This document shows positions 48,698 through 55,757 of a stretch of DNA of 64,000 nucleotides, piece after piece. Numbering within the stretch: position 1 is the first letter of the stretch; each line of letters starts with the position of its first letter. Made by a program: the position numbers and the translations under genes. Below the pieces are notes generated by a model that had not been told where the DNA came from, did not search any database, and saw nothing but the letters and a program-made list of their open reading frames with translations. The stretch comes from an uncultured Oscillospiraceae bacterium (lineage in GTDB: Bacteria > Bacillota > Clostridia > Oscillospirales > Oscillospiraceae), in NCBI GenBank assembly GCA_947585425.1, contig CANPWZ010000008.1, positions 1 through 64,000 on the forward strand, written 5' to 3'.

Positions 48698-49870
48698 TTA
48701 TAGATCCAGCATGACCCGCTCGATGTTCTCCACGGCCTCGTCCACCAGCCCTTCCACGTCCAGGGCCTTCTCCGCCTCCGCCAGGTCCTCCGGGTGGGGC
48801 CTGGTCTTGGGATGTTTGGGGGTGAACACGGTGCAGCAGTCCTCATAGGGGAGGATGGAGGTCTCGAAGGTGCCGATGCGGCGGGAGATACGGACGATCT
48901 CCTCCTTGTCCATCCCCACCAGGGGGCGGAGGACGGGCCGGTCGCACACGGCGTCGGTACACACCATGGCGTCCAGGGTCTGGCTGGCCACCTGGCCCAC
49001 CGACTCGCCGGTGGCCAGGGCCTGGATGTCGTTCTTCGCCGCCACCCGGCAGGCGATGCGCATCATGAACCGCCGCATGAGGACGGTGAACAGCTCCTCC
49101 GGGCAGGACCGGCGCAGTTCCTCCTGGATCTTCGTAAAGGGCACCACATGGACGCACATCTTGCCGCAATACGGTACCAGCAGCCGGGCCAGGTCCAGCA
49201 CCTTCTCCTTGGCCTCCGGGGAGGTGTAGGGATAGGAATAATAGTGGATGCAGTCCACGATGAGGCCCCGCTTGGCCATCATCCAGGTGGCCACCGGGGA
49301 GTCGATGCCGCCGGACAGCAGGGAGAGCGCTCTGCCGCCCATGCCCACCGGCAGGCCGCCGGCCCCCGGCTCCGGGTCGGCGTGGACATAGGCGTCGGTC
49401 TCTCGGACCTCCAGATGGACGGTGAGCTCCGGGCGGTGCATATCCGCCGTCAGATGGGGGAACGCCTCGTGGAGCTCGCCCCCCACGTACTGGGACAGCT
49501 GGATGGAGGTCATGGGGAAGGTCTTGTCCGCCCGCTTGGACTCCACCTTGAAGGTCCTGGCGCGCAGCAGTTTGTCCCCCAGGTACTCCCTGGCGCATTG
49601 GACCATGGCGTCGGCGTCCTTTTCGCAGGCCCGGGCCCGGCAGACCCCCACCGCGCCGAACAGTTTTCTCATGGCCTCCCAGGCCCCCTCAAAGTCGCAG
49701 CTTTCCTCCAGCGGCTCCACATAGGTGGTGGACTGGCGGGTGTAGACCCTGAAGCTGCCGTACTTCTTCAGCCGCCGCTTGGCGTTGCCCATGAGCTTTT
49801 CCTCAAAGCCCCGGCGGTTGAGCCCCTTCAGCACCATCTCTCCCTGCTTGAGCAGGATGATCTCTTTCAT
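48698..49870 (-). CDS. thiI: tRNA 4-thiouridine synthetase ThiI
   Basis: 390 residues, the short form without the C-terminal rhodanese domain. An N-terminal ferredoxin-like and THUMP region (about 1-165) is followed by the PP-loop ATPase with LLSGGIDSPVATWMM near residue 182. IACRVAAKNDIQALATGESVGQVASQT is also diagnostic. It adenylates U8 of tRNA for sulfur insertion and may also feed thiamine thiazole synthesis. The start follows a GGGAACGCT region, and a promoter is visible upstream. Confidence 0.95.
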   Translation of the reverse strand: MKEIILLKQGEMVLKGLNRRGFEEKLMGNAKRRLKKYGSFRVYTRQSTTYVEPLEESCDFEGAWEAMRKLFGAVGVCRARACEKDADAMVQCAREYLGDKLLRARTFKVESKRADKTFPMTSIQLSQYVGGELHEAFPHLTADMHRPELTVHLEVRETDAYVHADPEPGAGGLPVGMGGRALSLLSGGIDSPVATWMMAKRGLIVDCIHYYSYPYTSPEAKEKVLDLARLLVPYCGKMCVHVVPFTKIQEELRRSCPEELFTVLMRRFMMRIACRVAAKNDIQALATGESVGQVASQTLDAMVCTDAVCDRPVLRPLVGMDKEEIVRISRRIGTFETSILPYEDCCTVFTPKHPKTRPHPEDLAEAEKALDVEGLVDEAVENIERVMLDL

Positions 49871-49904
49871 AGCGTTCCCTCGTCTTCCTGTGTTGTGTGC
49901 CGCT

Positions 49905-49934
49905 ATTTTATCCCGGCGGGAGGGCCCCTGTCAA
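49905..49934 (-). promoter_or_regulatory. Promoter of thiI
   Basis: On the minus strand a perfect TTGACA and TAAAAT are separated by 18 bases. Confidence 0.78.
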
Positions 49935-49976
49935 GATGTACAGTTTTGGAGGCGAAACTTTGTGAAGATTTCCTTG

Positions 49977-50004
49977 AATCATATATCTTGCAAAATATAT
50001 GATT
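49977..50004. promoter_or_regulatory. 28-base perfect palindrome, probable operator
   Basis: AATCATATAT, an eight-base loop CTTGCAAA, and the exact complement. It overlaps the -35 box of the promoter at 49988-50016. The AT content is far above the local average. Confidence 0.75.
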
Positions 50005-50016
50005 TTGAGATATACT
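49988..50016 (+). promoter_or_regulatory. Promoter 1 of the P-loop/oxidoreductase operon
   Basis: TTGCAA and TATACT are separated by 17 bases. The -35 box sits in the centre of the 28-base palindrome. Confidence 0.72.
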
Positions 50017-50047
50017 GAAACTGGCCCGGAAAATCCCCGTTCCCCTC

Positions 50048-50092
50048 TCGACATTTTGGTGGAAATGGTGTATGCTGATGAGTAGTATCAGC
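50048..50092 (+). promoter_or_regulatory. Possible promoter 2 and downstream dyad
   Basis: TCGACA and TATGCT are separated by 17 bases. GCTGAT at 50074-50079 and ATCAGC at 50087-50092 form a six-base dyad around the likely start of transcription. Confidence 0.5.
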
Positions 50093-50127
50093 TCCGGCTT
50101 GTGAATATCCACGGAAGGAGGCGGCCT

Positions 50128-50817
50128 ATGGAGCGCATCTTTGAGGCGCTGTCCGGCAAAAAGAACTACGTCTTTGTGGGCGAGGCCGGCTCCGGCAAGA
50201 GCGAGGTCGCCATGACCTTCGCCCGGAAGCTGGTGGAGCGCTCCCCGCTCCCCGTCCACTTCTTCGATCTGGACATGACCAAGCCCCTGTTCCGTTCCCG
50301 GGACGCGGCGGCCCGGCTGGAGGCGGAGGGGGTCGCCGTCCACTTCATGGAGCAGTTCATGGACGCCCCCACCCTGGTGGGCGGCGTGTCCCCTCTGCTG
50401 GGGGACCCCGGCTGCCTCACCGTGCTGGACGTGGGAGGGGATTACATCGGGGCCCGGTCCATCGGCGGGTTCGCCCCCCAGCTGAACCGGCCCGACACCG
50501 CGGTGCTATATGTGGTCAACTCCTTCCGCCCCTGGTCGGACACCATCGACCACATCGACGAGACCTTGGGGAAGATCCTTGGGGTGTCCCACCTGCGGCT
50601 GGAGCAGTTGACCATCGTGTCCAACCCCAACAACGGCGCGGCCACCACCGTGGAGGAGTTCGCGGAGGGCCACCGGCGGACGGTGGAGCTCATCAGCCCC
50701 TATCTGCCCGTCACCTTCGCCTGCGCCCGGGAGGAGATCGCCCCGGAGGCCGCAAAAGCGGCGGACGTGCCGGTGCTGCCCATCCGGCTGGAACTGGTGT
50801 ATCCCTGGCTGACCTGA
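50128..50817 (+). CDS. P-loop ATP/GTP-binding protein of unknown function
   Basis: 229 residues. Walker A is VFVGEAGSGKSEVAM near residue 20; FFDLDMTKPLFRSRDAAARL resembles the switch region of SIMIBI-type GTPases and ATPases; CLTVLDVGGDYIGARSIGGF is a Walker B-like strand. The end is PVLPIRLELVYPWLT. There are no membrane segments. The ATG at 50128 follows GGAAGGAGG. It is the first gene of the operon with the 2-oxoacid:ferredoxin oxidoreductase, 47 bases ahead of its ferredoxin subunit. A role in maturation, cofactor loading or regulation of that enzyme is plausible from context only. Confidence 0.8.
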   Translation: MERIFEALSGKKNYVFVGEAGSGKSEVAMTFARKLVERSPLPVHFFDLDMTKPLFRSRDAAARLEAEGVAVHFMEQFMDAPTLVGGVSPLLGDPGCLTVLDVGGDYIGARSIGGFAPQLNRPDTAVLYVVNSFRPWSDTIDHIDETLGKILGVSHLRLEQLTIVSNPNNGAATTVEEFAEGHRRTVELISPYLPVTFACAREEIAPEAAKAADVPVLPIRLELVYPWLT

Positions 50818-50864
50818 AAGCCTTTTTAAGATACAAGCAAAAACCGGGGAAAGGAGGATCTCAC

Positions 50865-51068
50865 ATGGCAATGATCAAGGTCATCGCCGAGCGCTGCAAG
50901 AGCTGCAAGTACTGCGTGAAGTACTGCCCCAAGGGCGTGTTGGCGGTGGGCAGGAACGTCAACTCCAAGGGCTACGAATATGTGGAGCCCGTCAATCAGG
51001 AGGCGTGTATCGCCTGCTGTATGTGCGCCCGGATCTGCCCCGACGGCGCCATCGAAGTCTATAAGTAA
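50865..51068 (+). CDS. 2-oxoacid:ferredoxin oxidoreductase, ferredoxin-like delta subunit
   Basis: 67 residues with two 4Fe-4S cluster motifs, CKSCKYCVKYCPKG near residue 11 and CIACCMCARICPDG near residue 46. It is the electron-wiring subunit of the four-subunit enzyme encoded by this and the next three genes (order delta, alpha, beta, gamma). AAAGGAGG precedes the ATG. Confidence 0.93.
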   Translation: MAMIKVIAERCKSCKYCVKYCPKGVLAVGRNVNSKGYEYVEPVNQEACIACCMCARICPDGAIEVYK

Positions 51069-51084
51069 AAGGAGAGGAACGAAC

Positions 51085-52164
51085 ATGGCAAGAACACTGA
51101 TGAAGGGCTGCGAGGCCATCGCCGAAGCGGCTGTCCGGGCCGGCTGTCGTTTCTTCGCCGGCTACCCCATCACCCCCCAGAACGAGATCCCCGAGTACTT
51201 CGCCCGGCGCCTGCCCGAGGTGGGCGGCACCTTCGTCCAGGGCGAATCCGAGGTGGCCTCCGTCAACATGGTCTACGGAGCCGCCGCCGCCGGCACCCGC
51301 AGCATGACCTCCTCCTCCTCCCCGGGCATCGCCCTGAAGAGCGAGGGCATCTCCTACTGCGCCGCCGCCCGCATCCCCATCGTCTACGCCAACATCAGCC
51401 GCGGCGGCCCCGGCGTGGGCGCCATCCAGCCCGCCCAGCAGGACTATTTCCAGGCCACCAAGGCCAGCGGCAACGGCGGCTTTGAGATGCTGGTGCTGGC
51501 CCCCTCCACCGTGCAGGAGGCCGTCGACCTTACTTACGCCGCCTTCGACTACGCCGACCGGGACCGCAACCCCGTGCTGCTGCTGGCGGACGGCGTCATC
51601 GGCACCATGATGGAGCCGGTGGAGCTGCCCCCCATGAAGACCGACGAGGAGGTGGCCGCCATCAGGGCCTCCAAGGCCGCCTGGGCCTGCACCGGCCACA
51701 AGCTGGACTACGCCAACCGCGCCTGGATCCAGCCCGGCCAGTGGAACACCGCCATCATGCAGCAGGAGAACGAGAAGGCCGCCGCCCTCTACGCCTCTTG
51801 GCAGAAGGACATCCAGGTGGAGGAGTATCGGATCGAGGACGCCGAGGTGGTCATCGCCGCCTACGGCATCTGCGCCCGCATCGGCAAGTCCGTGGTGGAC
51901 ATCTGCCGCGCCCAGGGCAAGAAGGTGGGCCTCATCCGGCCCATCACCGTCCACCCCTTCCCCTACGCTTCCTTCGACAAGATCGACTACGGCGTGTGCA
52001 AGGCCGTGCTGGATGTGGAGATGTCCATCCCCGCCCAGCTGGTCCAGGACGTGGACCTGGGCGTGAAGGGCCGCTGCCCCATCGAGACCTGCCTCTGCTC
52101 CGGCGGCAACATCATGAGCCGGGAGGCCGTCCTGGAGGCTGTGGACGCCATCCTGGCCAAGTAA
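51085..52164 (+). CDS. vorB: 2-oxoacid:ferredoxin oxidoreductase alpha subunit (VorB/KorA-like)
   Basis: 359 residues. GYPITPQNEIPEYFA near residue 25 is the pyrimidine-domain signature; FVQGESEVASVNMVYGAAAAG carries the TPP-activating Glu; SSSSPGIALKSEG and RGGPGVGAIQPAQQDYFQAT are typical of the branched-chain and 2-oxoglutarate enzymes. The sequence and length look closest to 3-methyl-2-oxobutanoate (VOR) types. 2-oxoglutarate is an alternative. The nearby liv transporter supports branched-chain substrates. The start at 51085 follows AAAGGAGAGG. Confidence 0.9.
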   Translation: MARTLMKGCEAIAEAAVRAGCRFFAGYPITPQNEIPEYFARRLPEVGGTFVQGESEVASVNMVYGAAAAGTRSMTSSSSPGIALKSEGISYCAAARIPIVYANISRGGPGVGAIQPAQQDYFQATKASGNGGFEMLVLAPSTVQEAVDLTYAAFDYADRDRNPVLLLADGVIGTMMEPVELPPMKTDEEVAAIRASKAAWACTGHKLDYANRAWIQPGQWNTAIMQQENEKAAALYASWQKDIQVEEYRIEDAEVVIAAYGICARIGKSVVDICRAQGKKVGLIRPITVHPFPYASFDKIDYGVCKAVLDVEMSIPAQLVQDVDLGVKGRCPIETCLCSGGNIMSREAVLEAVDAILAK

Positions 52165-52177
52165 GGGGGAACGAGAT

Positions 52178-52918
52178 ATGGAAAAGATCTATTCGCGCAC
52201 GCTGACCATCCAGGAGGACAAGGTCTCCGGCTTCTGCCCCGGCTGCATGCACTCCACCGTCATCAAGCTCATCGGCGAGGTGCTGGACGAGCTGAACGTG
52301 GTGGATAAGGCCGTCTGTGTGCAGGGCATCGGCTGTTGCGGCCTCCACATGGATTACATCGCCTACGATGACATCACCGCCCCCCACGGCCGCGCCTGCG
52401 CCGTGGCCACCGGCATCAAGCGCACCAGCCCCGGCTCCCTGGTGTTCACTTACCAGGGCGACGGCGACTTCGCCTCCATCGGCCTGGCCGAGTCCGTCTC
52501 CGCCGCCAACCGGGGCGAGAACTTCACCGTCATCTTCATCAACAACGGCATCTACGGCATGACCGGCGGCCAGATGGCCCCCACCACCCTGCTGGGCATG
52601 AAGGCCACCACCGCCCCCAAGGGCCGCATCGCCGAGGAGCACGGCTATCCCATGCATATCTGCGAGCTGCTCGACCAGCTCACCGCCCCCCACTATCTGG
52701 AGCGGGTGAGCTGTAACACCCCGCAGAACGTCATCAAGACCAAGAACGCCATCAAAAAGGCGTTCCAGTACCAGATGGAGGGCAAGGGCTTCTCCCTGGT
52801 GGAGATCGTCACCAGCTGCCCCACCAACTGGGGTCTGGACCCCCTGGACGCGCTGGACTTCATCGAGCAGAAGATGCTGCCCGAGTATCCCCTGGGCGTG
52901 GTCCGGGACAAGAAGTGA
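52178..52918 (+). CDS. 2-oxoacid:ferredoxin oxidoreductase beta (TPP-binding) subunit
   Basis: 246 residues. FCPGCMHSTV opens the domain; the TPP motif is YQGDGDFASIGLAESVSAANRGENFTVIFINN (GDG to NN), with TGGQMAPTT after it. It forms the catalytic unit with the alpha subunit: oxidative decarboxylation of a 2-oxoacid to acyl-CoA with reduction of ferredoxin. A GGGGGAACG site precedes the ATG, 13 bases after the alpha subunit. Confidence 0.92.
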   Translation: MEKIYSRTLTIQEDKVSGFCPGCMHSTVIKLIGEVLDELNVVDKAVCVQGIGCCGLHMDYIAYDDITAPHGRACAVATGIKRTSPGSLVFTYQGDGDFASIGLAESVSAANRGENFTVIFINNGIYGMTGGQMAPTTLLGMKATTAPKGRIAEEHGYPMHICELLDQLTAPHYLERVSCNTPQNVIKTKNAIKKAFQYQMEGKGFSLVEIVTSCPTNWGLDPLDALDFIEQKMLPEYPLGVVRDKK

Positions 52919-52930
52919 GGAGGGCTGGAT

Positions 52931-53479
52931 ATGGAAACCAATCTGTGCGTGGCCGGCTTCGGCGGGCAGGGCGTCATGACCCTGGGCAAGTTCCTGGCCC
53001 AGGCCACCTGCGACTCCACCGACAAGAACGTGACCTTCTTCCCCTCTTACGGCGCGGAGCAGCGGGGCGGCACCGCCAACTGCTTCGTGGTCATCTCCGA
53101 CGGGCTCATCGGCGCCCCCCTGGGGGACGTGATGGACGACCTCATCGTGATGAACGGCCCCTCTCTGGCCAAGTTCCTGCCCACCCTGAAGCAGGGCGGC
53201 ACCCTGTTCATCAACAGCTCCATCGTGGATGAAAAGGACGTAAACCGCACCGACGTGAAGGTGGTCAAGGCCCCCGTCACCGAGATGGCCCTGGACATGG
53301 GCAACGCCAAGGTGCTGAACGTGATCATGCTGGGCGTGTATGTGGGCTACACCGAGGTAGTCCCCCCCGACGTGGTGTGGAGCACCATCGAGCACAAGCT
53401 GGGCTCCAAGCCCAAGCTGCTGCCCCTGAACAAACAGGCCTTCGAGAAGGGCCTGGAGATCGGGCGGAGCCAGAAGTAA
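52931..53479 (+). CDS. 2-oxoacid:ferredoxin oxidoreductase gamma subunit
   Basis: 182 residues. CVAGFGGQGVMTLGKFLAQA near the start is the gamma-domain glycine motif, and SYGAEQRGGTANCFVVIS is the conserved CoA-interacting segment. It completes the four-subunit enzyme and ends the operon. GAGGAGG lies upstream. Confidence 0.93.
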   Translation: METNLCVAGFGGQGVMTLGKFLAQATCDSTDKNVTFFPSYGAEQRGGTANCFVVISDGLIGAPLGDVMDDLIVMNGPSLAKFLPTLKQGGTLFINSSIVDEKDVNRTDVKVVKAPVTEMALDMGNAKVLNVIMLGVYVGYTEVVPPDVVWSTIEHKLGSKPKLLPLNKQAFEKGLEIGRSQK

Positions 53480-53485
53480 TTTCCC

Positions 53486-53514
53486 TTGTTTGAGACGGCC
53501 CCCGGTGGTACAAT
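53486..53514 (+). promoter_or_regulatory. Possible promoter inside the gamma-subunit terminator
   Basis: TTGTTT and a perfect TACAAT are separated by 17 bases. The -10 box is the loop of the terminator hairpin, so this promoter could drive the XRE gene 118 bases on. Confidence 0.45.
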
Positions 53515-53534
53515 GCCATCGGGGGCTGCTTTTT
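53498..53534 (+). terminator. Terminator after the oxidoreductase operon
   Basis: GCCCCCGGTGG pairs with CCATCGGGGGC (one wobble), followed by TGCTTTTT. Confidence 0.8.
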
Positions 53535-53631
53535 GCCCCGTGTAAACCCCCGGTTGACGAAAAACCATCCCTCGGTTGGTGGAATCGGGGCGGGGGTTCT
53601 GGTATGTTGAAGCCGAAAGGAGGCGGGCGCT

Positions 53632-54846
53632 ATGACCATTGGACAGCGCGTCGCGCAGAAACGGAAGGAGCTGGGCCTGTCCCAGGAGGAGCTGGGGGAG
53701 CGGCTGGGCGTCTCCCGGCAGGCCATCTACAAATGGGAGTCGGACCAGGCTCTCCCCGAGATCGAAAAGCTGGTGAACCTGAGCCGGCTATTCTCCGTGC
53801 CCGTGGGGTGGCTGCTGGGGGTGGAGGAGGAGCCCTCCCCGGATAGCGGCGGCGAGCTCACCGAGGAACAGCTGAAACTGGCGGAGGAGATCGCCAGGCG
53901 GTACATCGACGCCATCCCCCAGCCAGAGCCGGCCCCGGAGCCGGAGCCTCCCAAAAAGCGGCGGAAATGGCCCTTTGTGGTGGCCGCATTGGTGCTGATC
54001 GGGGTGTTCTGGCACCTGTTTGGCCGGCTGGACGGGCTGGATAACCAGTATAATAACCTCCAATATTCCATCGGCAATGTGTCCGACTCGGTAAACCGGC
54101 AGATCAACGGCATCGCCAGCCGGGTGGAGTCCATCCTGGAGGCCCAGAACACCCTGGTGGCCGACTGGAGCGCCGACCGCGCCCCCGATTACCGGGCAAA
54201 CGAGATCACCTTCACCCTCCGGGCGGTGCCCAGGACCTATGAGGAGGGCATGACCGCCATCTTTGTGCTGGAGAGCGCCGGGGAGCGGTCCGAGACCTCG
54301 GTGGAGCCGGGGGCGGACCACGCCTTTGCCGGGGAGGTCACCTGTCCCCTCACCGACGACATCCGGCTGTCGGTGGTGTTCGTGTCCGCCGACGGCACCC
54401 GGCAGACCCAGCTGCTGGAGCAGTACCCCTATCTGTATAGCGGCAGCTTTCCCAGCGCGAATATCGAGGCGGGCCCGCTGGATTGGGATATTCTCGAGGG
54501 CGACACGCTCCGCGCGAACGATCACATCTTCTACTCCACCAGCACGGGCGCCTGTGCCGTGGCGGACATCCGCTGCGGCCTGTTCCGGGACAACGCGCTG
54601 GTGACGTGGTATGAACCCGCCAACAGCGGGAACGGCGGGATACCCGCCTTCTCCCGCCCGGAGCTGACTCTGGAGCGGGGCCATGTCTACTGCGAGGCCC
54701 TGGTGGTCACCGACGAGTACGGCCGGGAGATGGTCTATCCGGACTACTACTCCATCGCCTGGGACGAGACCGCACAGAAGTGGGACATTTACGCCCCTGC
54801 CAACATAATTTCCGTTGACAACGACCCGGCCCACTGGAGCTACTAA
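53632..54846 (+). CDS. Membrane-anchored XRE family regulator with extracytoplasmic domain
   Basis: 404 residues. The N-terminal helix-turn-helix (about 1-60; RKELGLSQEELGERLGVSRQAIYKWE) is typical of Cro/C1 regulators. A Glu/Pro-rich linker and a basic KKRRK lead into a single membrane helix at about 113-130 (WPFVVAALVLIGVFWHLF). About 270 residues then face outside, with beta-rich repeats such as FTLRAVPRTYEEGMTAIFVL and LRANDHIFYSTSTGACAVADIRCG. This design fits a one-component transmembrane sensor. A Bce-type ABC transporter with no two-component genes follows 143 bases downstream. AAAGGAGG precedes the ATG. The ligand is unknown. Confidence 0.85.
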   Translation: MTIGQRVAQKRKELGLSQEELGERLGVSRQAIYKWESDQALPEIEKLVNLSRLFSVPVGWLLGVEEEPSPDSGGELTEEQLKLAEEIARRYIDAIPQPEPAPEPEPPKKRRKWPFVVAALVLIGVFWHLFGRLDGLDNQYNNLQYSIGNVSDSVNRQINGIASRVESILEAQNTLVADWSADRAPDYRANEITFTLRAVPRTYEEGMTAIFVLESAGERSETSVEPGADHAFAGEVTCPLTDDIRLSVVFVSADGTRQTQLLEQYPYLYSGSFPSANIEAGPLDWDILEGDTLRANDHIFYSTSTGACAVADIRCGLFRDNALVTWYEPANSGNGGIPAFSRPELTLERGHVYCEALVVTDEYGREMVYPDYYSIAWDETAQKWDIYAPANIISVDNDPAHWSY

Positions 54847-54857
54847 AACAACACCGC

Positions 54858-54898
54858 GCCCCCGGACGGTAAGTCCGGGGGCTTTCCTGTTTTAAGAA
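54858..54898 (+). terminator. Terminator after the XRE gene
   Basis: A perfect ten-base stem (GCCCCCGGAC and complement) with a GGTAA loop is followed by TTTCCTGTTTT. Confidence 0.8.
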
Positions 54899-54916
54899 AA
54901 CTTAATATTTTCCCCC

Positions 54917-54944
54917 TTGACATTTCCGCCCTCCGTGGTATATT
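54917..54944 (+). promoter_or_regulatory. Promoter of the Bce-type transporter operon
   Basis: A perfect TTGACA and TATATT are separated by 16 bases, 45 bases before the ATG. Confidence 0.75.
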
Positions 54945-54957
54945 AACTGTGTTAATA
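54941..54957. promoter_or_regulatory. 17-base palindrome at the transporter promoter
   Basis: TATTAAC-TGT-GTTAATA is a perfect seven-base inverted repeat starting inside the -10 box, and TTAATAC recurs at 54961-54967. This is where a repressor would block transcription. Confidence 0.72.
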
Positions 54958-54989
54958 CGCTTAATACAGTTTCCGAGGAGGACTGCGAT

Positions 54990-55757
54990 ATGCCCATTTT
55001 GGAAGTGGAACACGTGAAGAAGATCTACTCCACCCGGTTCGGCGGCCAGAAGGTCCAGGCCCTGGCCGACGTGTCCTTTGCCGTGGAGAAGGGGGAATAT
55101 GTGGCCATCATGGGGGAGTCGGGCTCCGGCAAGACCACCCTGCTGAACATCCTGGCGGCGCTGGACCGGCCCACCGCCGGCACGGTGGTGCTGGACGGGA
55201 TGGACCTGTCAAAGGTGAAAGAGGGCAGCATGGCCGCCTTCCGCCGGGACAACCTGGGCTTCGTGTTCCAGGACTTCTCCCTGCTGGACACCTTCTCCCT
55301 CCGGGACAACATCCTGCTGCCCCTGGTGCTGGCGGGGAAGAAGTACCCGGAGATGGAGGAGCGCCTCAAACCCCTGGCAGAAGAACTGGAGATCTCCGAC
55401 CTGCTGGACAAGTACCCCTACGAGGTGTCCGGCGGCCAGAAGCAGCGGTGCGCGGTGGCGAGGGCCCTCATCACCGGCCCCAAGCTGGTGCTGGCCGACG
55501 AGCCCACCGGCGCGCTGGACTCCCGCTCATCGGAGGCGCTGATGGACCTGTTCGTCCGCGTCAACCGGGCCGGCCAGACGGTGCTGATGGTGACCCACTC
55601 CACGGCGGCGGCCAGCCGGGCGGGCCGGGTGCTGTTCATCCGGGACGGGCTGGTGTACTATCAGCTCTCCCGGCAGGGCCGCACCGACGGGGAGATGTAC
55701 CGCCTCATCACCGACGCGCTGACCCGCCTCTCCGCCGGAGGTGAGCACAGTGCGTAA
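54990..55757 (+). CDS. Bce-type ABC transporter ATP-binding protein
   Basis: 255 residues. Walker A is GESGSGKTT near residue 44, signature VSGGQKQRCAVARAL, Walker B LVLADEPTGALDS and switch His in VTHSTAAASRA. The MacB/LolD/BceA subgroup pattern is clear. With the permease it would form a BceAB-like complex, which in Firmicutes removes or senses peptide antibiotics such as bacitracin. A FGGQKVQALADVSF start and GAGGAGG support the ATG. No BceRS-like two-component genes are nearby. Confidence 0.92.
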   Translation: MPILEVEHVKKIYSTRFGGQKVQALADVSFAVEKGEYVAIMGESGSGKTTLLNILAALDRPTAGTVVLDGMDLSKVKEGSMAAFRRDNLGFVFQDFSLLDTFSLRDNILLPLVLAGKKYPEMEERLKPLAEELEISDLLDKYPYEVSGGQKQRCAVARALITGPKLVLADEPTGALDSRSSEALMDLFVRVNRAGQTVLMVTHSTAAASRAGRVLFIRDGLVYYQLSRQGRTDGEMYRLITDALTRLSAGGEHSA

